From an uncultured Bacteroidaceae bacterium (GTDB lineage Bacteria; Bacteroidota; Bacteroidia; Bacteroidales; Bacteroidaceae): a DNA stretch of 64,000 nt. Positions within the stretch are counted from its first letter, which is position 1; each line of letters begins with the position of its first letter. Below are positions 1-8,101 of this stretch, in pieces. A program made the translations under genes and the position numbers. The notes under the pieces were generated by a model, which was not told the DNA's origin, did no database searches, and was given only the letters and a program-made list of their open reading frames with translations. Location: the NCBI GenBank assembly GCA_944321635.1, contig CALULY010000008.1, positions 1 to 64,000 on the forward strand. The letters are read 5' to 3'.

Positions 1-32
1 CGCAAGCGGGAGAGCAGGGCGCTGCCGCCTTC

Positions 33-77
33 GAGGGGGCACCCACCGACAGACAGGTGGGTGCCCCCTCTTTTTTT
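33..77 (+). terminator. Rho-independent terminator of a gene left of the window
   Basis: A perfect 15-bp stem (33-47 with 56-70), an 8-nt loop and a run of seven T follow. It would end a rightward transcript entering from outside. The 30 bases before it are too short to assign to a gene. Confidence 0.85.
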
Positions 78-187
78 ACCTGCTTGCCTTGGGATTGTGA
101 TAATTGGGATAACTGGCCTAATTGGACAGATATATTTGCTATCTTTACAATCCGAGTAAGGTGTCTGATTGACTAATCATTTTGCCT

Positions 188-748
188 ATGTGTCTGTTTG
201 TACTGATTGCCTTGTTTTGCATATTTTGTTTTGTAGTGGGGTGGACGACCTTGGGTTGGGTCATCGTTGGCATATTTGTAGGAGTCCAGATCGTAGTGCT
301 GCTTTTGTCTGCTTTTTTGGACAAAGATGTACAGCAGAAGGTGGATGAAAAGCAACACCAGGCAGAAGTCGAGCGTGAGACAGAGGGGCGCAGGCAAGCA
401 TATCGTGAGCGGAGAAGTAGGCTCTTTAAGCGTTATGGCGAGCCGGACAACATCATAATTTTGGGAGCGTATGATCTCTCCAAGGACATTTTTGTTTTCG
501 GTAAGACGGGCAGGATTTGGCTTTTGGGCAGGGATTTGCCCATGACGGATATACTGGGGTGTTCTGTCGTTGATGAACAGGCCATTGAGGTTGATGATGC
601 TGCCAAAATCACCTCCGGCTGCAACGTAATAGTCAATATCGACAGCCTGTCCGTTCCTGCTGTTAGCATCCATCTGGACGGCGACCGGGAGACTGCCAAT
701 GAAATCGTGGGGCTGATGAATGCCATCACCAGCGGGAATAAGTCATAA
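188..748 (+). CDS. Small membrane protein of unknown function
   Basis: The protein begins with two hydrophobic segments (about residues 3-19 and 22-42) that should form a membrane hairpin. A very charged stretch rich in Glu, Arg and Gln follows (about 48-85), probably helical, then a mixed alpha/beta domain with Gly-Lys-Thr-Gly-Arg and several hydrophobic strands. I do not recognise the family. ATG at 188 is preferred; an in-frame TTG lies two codons upstream and the frame is closed by TGA at 170-172. It is a single-gene unit ending at a strong hairpin shared with the convergent TonB-domain gene. The layout (membrane hairpin, coiled linker, cytoplasmic domain) would suit a small sensor or scaffold, but that is only a guess. 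Confidence 0.7.
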   Translation: MCLFVLIALFCIFCFVVGWTTLGWVIVGIFVGVQIVVLLLSAFLDKDVQQKVDEKQHQAEVERETEGRRQAYRERRSRLFKRYGEPDNIIILGAYDLSKDIFVFGKTGRIWLLGRDLPMTDILGCSVVDEQAIEVDDAAKITSGCNVIVNIDSLSVPAVSIHLDGDRETANEIVGLMNAITSGNKS

Positions 749-750
749 CA

Positions 751-790
751 GTGCATCCTCACAAGACACAAAGGTCTTGTGAGGATGCAC
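751..790. terminator. Bidirectional hairpin between convergent genes
   Basis: A perfect 17-bp stem (751-767 with 774-790) with a 6-nt loop lies between two converging genes. No long T run follows on either side, so it is a likely but not classical terminator. Confidence 0.7.
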
Positions 791-812
791 TTGCTTGTTG
801 TCAGCCTCGTTG

Positions 813-1289
813 TTACCGGATCCTGAATCTGATAGGCAATGTGTAGTAAACTGGGACTGCACGTCCGTTTTGTCGGCCTGGAGTCCATCGGGGCAGTGAG
901 CGCACGAGCCTGACAGCTTCCTTGTCACAATCTGGGTCAAGCGAGCGGGTAACTTTGACATCTCCGACAGTTCCGTCAGCCTTTACGACAAACTGGATGA
1001 CAACCATGCCTTCTATGCTATTTTTCTTGGCAATTTCCGGGTACTTGAGCTTATTGGAAATGTAATCTAGCAAAGCTTGCTGACCACCCCGGAACTCAGG
1101 CATCTGTTCTACATGGACATAAGGTTTCTCTTCTTTATCTGGTTGGCATTCTTCTTCACCAAGGCAGCATTCTTGCTGTGATGTCTGGGCCTGCCCGTTG
1201 TAGTTTGAGGTGTTGTACGTCTTGAGTTCTTGAGCTGAGGTGCATAGAGCCGGAATCAATAGCGCAGCTGCTAGGATGAGATGTTTCAT
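813..1289 (-). CDS. Secreted protein with TonB C-terminal domain
   Basis: The 158-residue product has a signal peptide (MKHLILAAALLIPALCTSAQ) and, after a short Cys/Glu-rich linker, a TonB C-terminal domain (about residues 60-158). The family hallmarks are visible: the PEFRGG entry motif, a KYPEIA helix, the GMVVIQFVVKADGTV strand pair and the final PVYYTLPIRFRI strand. Bacteroidales have many short TonB-domain proteins of this sort without the usual inner-membrane anchor and proline spacer; because this one has a cleavable signal instead of an anchor, it cannot act as a classical energy transducer. It may bind outer-membrane receptors or be an accessory of a larger signalling protein. It stands alone, converging on the gene to its left. 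Confidence 0.8.
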   Translation of the reverse strand: MKHLILAAALLIPALCTSAQELKTYNTSNYNGQAQTSQQECCLGEEECQPDKEEKPYVHVEQMPEFRGGQQALLDYISNKLKYPEIAKKNSIEGMVVIQFVVKADGTVGDVKVTRSLDPDCDKEAVRLVRSLPRWTPGRQNGRAVPVYYTLPIRFRIR

Positions 1290-1462
1290 GATGTTTGTTT
1301 ATGGTTTTATGCAAAAAAACGCTTTTTCCGCTATATCCCAAATATTCAAACGAATAATTACAATAAAACTATCCATTTTGCTGTTGGACTCTACACCGCT
1401 TTGGTGTGGTGGTCTCGCTGCTGTTTTTAGCGCATGGAGTGTGACTGCGGTGTGTTTTTTCG

Positions 1463-1470
1463 TACATTTG
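1463..1470 (+). promoter_or_regulatory. -7 element of the first C10 peptidase gene
   Basis: TACATTTG fits the Bacteroides -7 consensus TAnnTTTG exactly and lies 37 bases before the start codon. No clear TTTG is found at the -33 position. Confidence 0.55.
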
Positions 1471-1507
1471 CCCTTTACGTGTAACTAACCATAAAAACGG
1501 ATTTGGA

Positions 1508-4015
1508 ATGAAGACCAGATTACTGACATCGTTGGCTTGCCTCTTGGCAGCAGGCATGGGCTTGCAGGCTCAGGAGGTTGGCGTTGACGAGGCTCTTGAG
1601 ATTGCCCGTGACTTCACTCAGAGGGCTGTTGCCGGCAGGATGATGCGCGCCCCGCAGGCCGGGGTGGAACTGAGCCTGGCGCACACGGCGCAGGGGACGG
1701 ACGGACGCAACTGCTACTATGTGTTCAACCGTGGCGCGGCGGACGGCTATGTCGTCGTGGCTGCGGATGAAAGGGCGCGCGATGTGCTTGGCTATGCCGA
1801 CAGCGGCACTTTCGACTTTGACAATATGCCAACCAACATGAAATGGTGGCTGAGTGAATATGAACGAGAGATCGAGGCTCTGCCCGAGGGTGCAGCAGGT
1901 AGTGGCGCAGGCGAGGTTCGTGCGGCACCTGCCGCTGAGGTCGCTCCGTTGCTTGGCAACCTGGCATGGGATCAGAGCGAACCATATAACAATCTGTGCC
2001 CGATGTATGTTTACGACACAGCTAAACGTTGTGCGACTGGATGTGTGGCGACGGCAATGGCCCAGGTGATGTACTACCACAAGTGGCCTGCTGTCGGCAT
2101 GGGGGCGCACTCCTATGTGTGCCAAGTCAACGGCAGGAGTGAGACGCTCTCTGCGGATTTTAGCAGTACGGCGTATGACTGGGACGCTATGCAGACTGCC
2201 TACGATGGTGATGAGACAGATGAGCAGGAATTGGCGGTGGCGACGCTGATGTACCATTGCGGCGTGGCGTTGGAAATGAATTACGGCTTGGAGAGTGGTG
2301 CGCAGTCAGTGGCCATACCCAGGAGTCTTTATGATTACTTCGGCTATGACGCAGGTATGAGGTACAGGTTGCGCGACTACTACACCTCGGCCGAGTGGGA
2401 GCAGATGATACGTAATGAGCTTGACAATGGCCGCCCATTGGAGTACACGGGCTACTCGACGACGGCAGGTCACTCTTTCGTGTGCGACGGCTACGACAGT
2501 GAGGGTTACTTCCACTTCAATTGGGGCTGGGGAGGACTTTCCAACGGCTATTTCCGTCTCTCCGCGCTTGAGCCTGGCTCGCTTGGCACTGGTGGCGGCA
2601 CTGGCGCTTACAATTTTGACCAATCAATCAACATAGGCATACAACCAGATGCCGGTTCTCCGCTTGTGCAAGACATCGAGTCGTTGGTTGCCGACACGTC
2701 GATGGTCTTTAACAAAACATCGATAGTGCCTGGTGAGTATGTCACGATAGAGTTGCGTCGTATGTACAACAAGGGATGGAGCCCGCTAGACGTGATTCCC
2801 GGCTTTGTCATCTACAATGAGGCTGATGAGTTGGTGCGTGCGTTGCCTTTGTTCGGAGAGCCTATACGGCTTGAGCCCAATTATGGGTATAAGTCATATC
2901 CAATCGAGATTAATAGCGACTACATCGACCTACCGGACGGCAATTACAAGATGTACCTTTGCGGACAGCTGGCCGGCAGTGATGAGTGGGTGAAGCTCCG
3001 TATAAACAAGAACTACGCGCAGTATGCCAACGTCACTGTTGATGGCGGCATCATCACGTTCTCGCTTGAGGAAGAGAGCACACCTGACTTGTGGGCGACG
3101 TCCATCGAGGCTGCCACTAAGGTCTATTCCGGAAAGGCAGCGCAGTTCACAGCCACCTTGTCCAATGACGGAGGTGAGTACCTCGGTGGCATCTATTTCG
3201 CATTGATTGATGGCGACTACAAAGTTTACCATGCGAACATTTATAATGTTAATATCCCTGCTGGTGGCGAGGTCAATATGACATTCACCGAGAAGATTGC
3301 TGCTGCTCCTGGCAACTATTACATGGTCGTGTTGGATCTTGATGGCCATGTGAAAAGCGACCTTGTGCCAGTCGAAGTCTTGCAAGACACAGGCGTTGAG
3401 TCCATGCTTACGACGACCGCACCGTTGTCCTTGGCTGGCGGCAGTGAGGATGTGCCTTGGGACGACATCAGGCTGACGGTCAATCTGAGGAACGACGGCG
3501 GATATTATGCTAACAATGTCACTGGATATATCTTCGATGCCGAGAGCCCGACCTCCGTAGGGATGCTCAATCCTGAGTTTGTCTGCATCGACATGGGCGA
3601 GAGTGTTGTCGTTGAGATATATGGCGAGTTTCCCACGGGCACAGTCGGTGAGGAGTACACGTTGCAGGTCTTTGGAGTGAGGGATGGCAGTTACTATTTC
3701 ATAACTCCTTACGAGAACAGCACCATCCGTTTCACCCTTGGCGAGGCTCATCGTGGAACTACCGTAGGACTTGACGAGGAGACGGTGCGTGCAACAGTCT
3801 ATCCTAATCCGGCCACCGATGTCGTGACTGTTGACAGTGCAGAGGCGTTGCAGTCTGTCAAGGTCTATTCGCTTGGCGGCTCGCTTGTCATTGATGTACC
3901 GTGCGCGGGAGAATTGAGCCGTGACATCGACGTGTCCGAACTCAGAGCCGGTGCTTACTTGTTGCAGATGACCACCGACAGTGGCAGCAATGTCGTCAAG
4001 TTGATGAAAAGATGA
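1508..4015 (+). CDS. C10-family cysteine peptidase (streptopain type) with T9SS sorting domain
   Basis: This is a secreted cysteine peptidase of 835 residues. A signal peptide (about 1-21) is followed by a propeptide of the Spi/C10 type (about 22-140) and the C10 catalytic domain. The nucleophile is Cys179 in ATGCVATAMAQ, the His is His322 in AGHSFVCDGYD, and the FNWGWGG motif that carries the conserved Trp follows. Two or more beta-rich repeats (about 390-750) come next. The last 75 residues (YPNPATD...LRAGAYLLQM...VVKLMKR) form a T9SS type A sorting domain, so the protein should cross the outer membrane by T9SS and be attached to or released from the surface. A lipoprotein gene overlaps its stop by 4 bp and should be co-translated. 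A paralog lies at 5509-8070. Such peptidases cleave host or dietary proteins; the substrate is unknown. Confidence 0.93.
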   Translation: MKTRLLTSLACLLAAGMGLQAQEVGVDEALEIARDFTQRAVAGRMMRAPQAGVELSLAHTAQGTDGRNCYYVFNRGAADGYVVVAADERARDVLGYADSGTFDFDNMPTNMKWWLSEYEREIEALPEGAAGSGAGEVRAAPAAEVAPLLGNLAWDQSEPYNNLCPMYVYDTAKRCATGCVATAMAQVMYYHKWPAVGMGAHSYVCQVNGRSETLSADFSSTAYDWDAMQTAYDGDETDEQELAVATLMYHCGVALEMNYGLESGAQSVAIPRSLYDYFGYDAGMRYRLRDYYTSAEWEQMIRNELDNGRPLEYTGYSTTAGHSFVCDGYDSEGYFHFNWGWGGLSNGYFRLSALEPGSLGTGGGTGAYNFDQSINIGIQPDAGSPLVQDIESLVADTSMVFNKTSIVPGEYVTIELRRMYNKGWSPLDVIPGFVIYNEADELVRALPLFGEPIRLEPNYGYKSYPIEINSDYIDLPDGNYKMYLCGQLAGSDEWVKLRINKNYAQYANVTVDGGIITFSLEEESTPDLWATSIEAATKVYSGKAAQFTATLSNDGGEYLGGIYFALIDGDYKVYHANIYNVNIPAGGEVNMTFTEKIAAAPGNYYMVVLDLDGHVKSDLVPVEVLQDTGVESMLTTTAPLSLAGGSEDVPWDDIRLTVNLRNDGGYYANNVTGYIFDAESPTSVGMLNPEFVCIDMGESVVVEIYGEFPTGTVGEEYTLQVFGVRDGSYYFITPYENSTIRFTLGEAHRGTTVGLDEETVRATVYPNPATDVVTVDSAEALQSVKVYSLGGSLVIDVPCAGELSRDIDVSELRAGAYLLQMTTDSGSNVVKLMKR

Positions 4016-4620
4016 GAACCATCACAGTCATGGCTAAAGTGTTAAGGAACACAATGTCTGCCGTGCTTGTCTCGGCATTCGTCATCTTGCCGCTTTCTTG
4101 TTCATCGGGTAGGCAAGTGGTGGACGAGGCAGGCGGCGGCAGCCCGCGGCCTGTCCCAATGCAGGACGAGGAACGGATGGTTGTGTCGGCGTTGCCCCGG
4201 GCGGTGATTTATAAGACGACGGGCGACTACTATGACAATGTGCCGGTAGGCATGGATGCGACGGGGACACGTGTGGTGTCCTATCCAGCCCCGTCTGATT
4301 TGATTGTCGGCGGGCAGCTGGCCAAACCTGTGAGGCTCAAGGACGGCTATCTGCTCGACAGGCGCGGCGTGACGGAGCGCACTGCATTCCTCGATTACAC
4401 CTACGAGGACTATGCTGCGTTGCCGGCTGCTCCGTCACCTCATGAGCTGGAGCGGCACATCGTGGCCAGGCATCCGTTCACTGAGATGTACTATGTCGAG
4501 CATCGAGGCTACGGTGACATTGACTACTACAATGCTTTTGTCGATGCAGGCTTCGATGGTTGTGAACGTGCGAGCCTTCAACCAGCTTTGCCTAAGGTTA
4601 AGATAAAGGTGGGTGAGTGA
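4012..4620 (+). CDS. Lipoprotein of unknown function, coupled to the C10 peptidase
   Basis: The 202-residue product has a lipoprotein signal: a basic start, a hydrophobic core and the lipobox LPLSC (Cys about 30). The mature part is about 170 residues with YKTTGDYYDNVPVGM and KDGYLLDRRGV motifs that I associate, from memory, with uncharacterised Bacteroidales lipoproteins; I cannot give a family name. The start overlaps the peptidase stop as ATGA, so translation should be coupled. C10 peptidases of Bacteroides are often linked to small periplasmic inhibitors that protect the producer. That would suit this gene, but no sequence match to an inhibitor fold is visible, so it remains an inference. 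A strong terminator follows. Confidence 0.8.
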   Translation: MRTITVMAKVLRNTMSAVLVSAFVILPLSCSSGRQVVDEAGGGSPRPVPMQDEERMVVSALPRAVIYKTTGDYYDNVPVGMDATGTRVVSYPAPSDLIVGGQLAKPVRLKDGYLLDRRGVTERTAFLDYTYEDYAALPAAPSPHELERHIVARHPFTEMYYVEHRGYGDIDYYNAFVDAGFDGCERASLQPALPKVKIKVGE

Positions 4621-4656
4621 GATGCTTGGTGCCTGAGAAGCATCAGCCTAAATGAA

Positions 4657-4696
4657 CATAGGCGGTGGGTAAAGTCCTCACCGCCTATGCTTTTTT
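4657..4696 (+). terminator. Rho-independent terminator after the lipoprotein gene
   Basis: An 11-bp perfect stem (4657-4667 with 4679-4689) is followed by C and six T. It closes the peptidase-lipoprotein unit. Confidence 0.9.
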
Positions 4697-4745
4697 ATAT
4701 GTATTCTATATCGTTAGTTTGCCTTGGACGCAATACTTGTGATAT

Positions 4746-5210
4746 TCACTCCTTGGTCTGTATCGGTATCTCTCGCTTTATGCCCTGCTCAAGTGAGATG
4801 AATGTCTCGGTGGCGTTAACGCCGTCGATTTCCTGTATCTTGGAGTTGAGCAGCTGCATGAGGTCCTCGTTGTCGCGGGCGTATATCTTGGCGAGCATGG
4901 TGTAGGGACCTGTTGTGAAGTGGCATTCGACGACTTCCGGGATGCCTTTGAGCTGGTCGAGCACGCGTTTGTACATAGAGCCACGTTCAAGTTTGATGCC
5001 GACATAGGTGCAGGTCGAGTAGCCAAGAGCCTTGGGGTTGACGTGGTAGCCAGAGCCGGCGATGACACCGAGGTCGATGAGCCGTTGCACGCGTTGGTGG
5101 ATGGCAGCGCGTGAGACGTTGCACTCGGCAGCCACGTCCTTGAAAGGGATGCGGGCGTTGTGCGAGATTATTTCGAGTATCCGTTTGTCCAGTTCGTCAA
5201 TCTTTTCCAT
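4746..5210 (-). CDS. Lrp/AsnC-family transcriptional regulator
   Basis: The product carries an N-terminal AsnC-type helix-turn-helix (IPFKDVAAECNVSRAAIHQRVQRL) and a C-terminal RAM ligand-binding/oligomerisation domain (YVGIKLERGSMYKRV to ISLEQ). Proteins of this family bind amino acids and control amino-acid metabolism as octameric rings. The reading frame is open to 5324, but the start at 5210 (MEKIDELDKRIL, 154 residues) matches the usual start of the Bacteroidales family and leaves room for a leader behind the -7 element at 5247-5254; ATG at 5234 is the other option. It is a single gene between two C10 peptidase units, which makes local regulation possible but not shown. Confidence 0.9.
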   Translation of the reverse strand: MEKIDELDKRILEIISHNARIPFKDVAAECNVSRAAIHQRVQRLIDLGVIAGSGYHVNPKALGYSTCTYVGIKLERGSMYKRVLDQLKGIPEVVECHFTTGPYTMLAKIYARDNEDLMQLLNSKIQEIDGVNATETFISLEQGIKREIPIQTKE

Positions 5211-5246
5211 ATCGTGGGCTGTTATGTTTTCCATGCTTTGTTTGCC

Positions 5247-5254
5247 CAAATATA
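5247..5254 (-). promoter_or_regulatory. -7 element of the Lrp-family gene
   Basis: Read leftward it is TATATTTG, an exact TAnnTTTG match. It lies about 37 bases before the ATG at 5210, and so close to the ATG at 5234 that the shorter protein is favoured. Confidence 0.55.
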
Positions 5255-5444
5255 GGGACAAAAAAGACAAAGTGTCATCGATAAGTGGAATATTTTTTGT
5301 TTTCTCGTCGTTTTTGCTTGCCAAACGGGTGTTTTTCGGGCATTTTGTTATCCATCTGCGGCGGACACGTCGGTGAGTATCATCACCAGGGTGCGATGTT
5401 TTGGCGTGTTGGGCGGTATGTTTTTTGTCCTTTGGGTTTGATGC

Positions 5445-5483
5445 AAAAAGGCGCGTGGGGGAGTGTTTTCCCCACGCGCCTTT
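5445..5483 (-). terminator. Rho-independent terminator of the leftward peptidase operon
   Basis: A perfect 14-bp stem (5447-5460 with 5470-5483), a 9-nt loop, and on the minus strand a following T run (5449-5445). It lies just past the stop of the second C10 peptidase. Confidence 0.9.
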
Positions 5484-5508
5484 GGCGTGTTGTTCCGCAG
5501 CGTCTTGA

Positions 5509-8070
5509 TTATCTCTTCACGACACGGAGAACTGTCGCGTTGTCGTGGCTAAGTACACGTGCGAGGTAGAGGCCTGATGGCAGTTCGCCGACGTTGAGCG
5601 TCACCTGCGTGCCGCAGCCTTCTTGTGTGAGGACAAGCGCGCCAGTGGTGTCATAGAGTTGCACCACATCGATCTCTTCGCTTCCCTCGACGGTCACAAG
5701 GTCATCTGCCGGGCTGGGATAGATGCGCAATGCACCGTCACCTGCCGTTTCGTCGATGCTTGTGAATGCCTCGACTGTGAGTTGGTAGTTGCCACTGATT
5801 GTGATGTAGCCGCTGCCGTTGTCGTAGGCTACTTGTGCCGTGTGCGTGCCAGGATCGAGCATCATTTCGCCGGACACTGTGACATAGACTGTCTCACCTG
5901 CACCAATCACGGCATAGCCAAAGGCCGCACCGTCGAGATTGTCTGTTGACCTGACGCGGATATTGCCAGCGAAGAAGCCGCCATCGTTTTTCAGGCGCAC
6001 GCTGAACTCTGACTTGTAGCCCATGCCTGACTTGGTGCTGATGTTCATCGACCCGTCTTCGAGCGGTTGGATTGAGAACGACGGGTTGCCGTCGCTCTCG
6101 GCAATCTCTATCTCTACTGGCTCGACACCAGGCACAGTGGCAAGTTGTGGAGCCTCGACGTTGCCGGCCGAGTCATACATCGGGTAGACGAGGTAAGTGC
6201 CGGCAGGTACTGTGATGCGCCCACTTACAGTTACAGTGTTTTCGTCTCCATTGTTGATGTATTGCACCATCTCAAGGTTGTTTTGTTGCTGGCCATTGTC
6301 CTTGCCTTTGATCAGGACGCCAAGCATTGAGTAGTAGGACTCACCGTTGTTGCCGAATGTGACGGAGAATTGTGCGTTTTTGCCCGTCATCACCTGCTCA
6401 GGCACGGTCACTTGCGATGCAGTGATGTCGGCCCTGCCGAGGTAACTCATTGTGGCTTTGCCGTAGGCTACGTTGACTACCAACTGTGATGGTGTTGATG
6501 CGTACCAACCGCGCATGATGTTCCAGTCCTCGTCTTGGTACTGTGTTTCCTTGTAGCCCAACACAAGGCGGTAAGTGCCTTCTTTGACGTTTGTGGGAAT
6601 TTTGGTTGACATGGATTGGCGGTCGTTGTAGAACCCGCCCTTAAGATTAGCTACAAGTATCTTGGACAATTCCTCTACTACGTTGCCGCTTTCGTCAAGC
6701 AGCAATGCGCTGATGAATCCTTGGAATGGGAACGCACCAGATGTCATCACACCGAATGTGAGGCTGAACGACTGTCCAAGTTCGACCGACGTGGCGCTGG
6801 GTGTAACGCCTTTTGTCTCGTCCCGCTCTGTGGAATAGTAGGTGGGGTATATACCAAGTTCTGTCCTTGTCGCGCCGTCGCTCTCGCTTGCTGGCTTGAG
6901 GTTGGTGATGATGCTCTGCAAGTAATCGTAGCCAGTGGTGTTTCCGCCGATGCCCTGTGAGTTTGGAACAAGCGACGAAAGGACAAAATAGCCATCGCTC
7001 ATGCCGCCCCATCCCCAGTTGAAGTGGTACATCCCTGCACCGTCATAGCCGTCGCAGACGAATGCATGGCCGCCGTCACCCGATCCGGTGTGGAAGACTG
7101 GACGTCCCGCTGCCAATTCCTGTTGTATGGCTGCGTGCCAGGCTTCGGTCGAGGTGTTAAAACGGTTGACGAGCTTGAGTTGGTTGCTATAACCGAAGTG
7201 CTCCAGCAGACCGTTTATGAGGTTGTAGTTGGTCGCACCGCTGCCGCCCATGATGGAGAGCATATAGTTCATATTGGACGCAGCACCTACGTGGTAGAGG
7301 AATTTTGCGACTTCCGCCCTCTCTTCAGCAGTACCGGGGGTTGCCGAGTAGTTAGGCAGCATCTTGTCGTAGTCGTATGTAACGCCGTCATAGTTGACAC
7401 GCACCTGCATCCCGAGGTCGCTGGTGTAGTTTACGGATCCAGTCGGCTTGGTCGGGTAACGGTAGTAGCGCATGATTTGTCCGATGGCCGTTGCCACACA
7501 TCCCGTCACCGTCCTCTGATTGTTGTATGTAGGACACTGGTCGTTGTAGGGAGAATCCTGGTTCCACTTGATGTCGCCAAGCAGGGGGTAGATGACGTTG
7601 GTGTAACCATCCGTCGGCGACGTGAGAGGCTCGACTGCCATGCCTTTGTCCTTTGTGTCGGCACGCAACGCGTTTATCTCGTTGTCGTAAAACTCCAACC
7701 ACTCCCTCATGTTGATTGGCAGGTTGGATTCATCAGCTGTGCCGTTGAGAGTGTAGCCCAGCACGGGCAGAGCATCGTCGTCGCCGGATACGACAACGTA
7801 GCCGCTGTTGCCAGCATTGACCACATAATAGGTTGGGTTGCCACTCACGGCCTTGGCTTTGCGTGCGCTGCTCGATGCCGCGTCGCTGTTGCTGTCAAAG
7901 GCGATAGTGAAGTCAATGTCCGCCGGAGCCTTGGCGCGTCCTGAGGCTTCAAGCTTGGAAAGGTAGAATTGTTTCGCGATTTCCAACGCCTCCTGGCCGC
8001 CGACTGGACCGGCAAAGGCAGTGCCTGCTGCTCCGCAGAGCACCAAGGCTAATGGTAAATAGTTCTTCAT
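5509..8070 (-). CDS. Second C10-family cysteine peptidase with T9SS sorting domain
   Basis: The 853-residue paralog of the gene at 1508-4015 has the same design: signal peptide (1-20), propeptide (to about 150), C10 catalytic domain with Cys191 (VTGCVATAIGQIMRYY) and His335 (GGHAFVCDGYD) followed by the FNWGWGG motif, beta-rich repeats, and a T9SS type A sorting domain (IYPSPADDLVTVEG to LRVVKR). It is the last gene of a leftward run: 31 bp separate it from the GHL10 gene, which overlaps uvrA. Both catalytic residues are present, so it should be active. The two copies are well diverged in the propeptide and C-terminal parts, so this is an old duplication. The product should be a surface or released protease. 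Confidence 0.93.
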   Translation of the reverse strand: MKNYLPLALVLCGAAGTAFAGPVGGQEALEIAKQFYLSKLEASGRAKAPADIDFTIAFDSNSDAASSSARKAKAVSGNPTYYVVNAGNSGYVVVSGDDDALPVLGYTLNGTADESNLPINMREWLEFYDNEINALRADTKDKGMAVEPLTSPTDGYTNVIYPLLGDIKWNQDSPYNDQCPTYNNQRTVTGCVATAIGQIMRYYRYPTKPTGSVNYTSDLGMQVRVNYDGVTYDYDKMLPNYSATPGTAEERAEVAKFLYHVGAASNMNYMLSIMGGSGATNYNLINGLLEHFGYSNQLKLVNRFNTSTEAWHAAIQQELAAGRPVFHTGSGDGGHAFVCDGYDGAGMYHFNWGWGGMSDGYFVLSSLVPNSQGIGGNTTGYDYLQSIITNLKPASESDGATRTELGIYPTYYSTERDETKGVTPSATSVELGQSFSLTFGVMTSGAFPFQGFISALLLDESGNVVEELSKILVANLKGGFYNDRQSMSTKIPTNVKEGTYRLVLGYKETQYQDEDWNIMRGWYASTPSQLVVNVAYGKATMSYLGRADITASQVTVPEQVMTGKNAQFSVTFGNNGESYYSMLGVLIKGKDNGQQQNNLEMVQYINNGDENTVTVSGRITVPAGTYLVYPMYDSAGNVEAPQLATVPGVEPVEIEIAESDGNPSFSIQPLEDGSMNISTKSGMGYKSEFSVRLKNDGGFFAGNIRVRSTDNLDGAAFGYAVIGAGETVYVTVSGEMMLDPGTHTAQVAYDNGSGYITISGNYQLTVEAFTSIDETAGDGALRIYPSPADDLVTVEGSEEIDVVQLYDTTGALVLTQEGCGTQVTLNVGELPSGLYLARVLSHDNATVLRVVKR

Positions 8071-8101
8071 TTCGTTTGATATTGGTGTTATGTATGTTGT
8101 T

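Noticed and set aside
1..32. C-terminal end of a gene at the left edge
   Set aside because: Thirty bases are too few and no stop codon lies ahead of the terminator in two of three frames.
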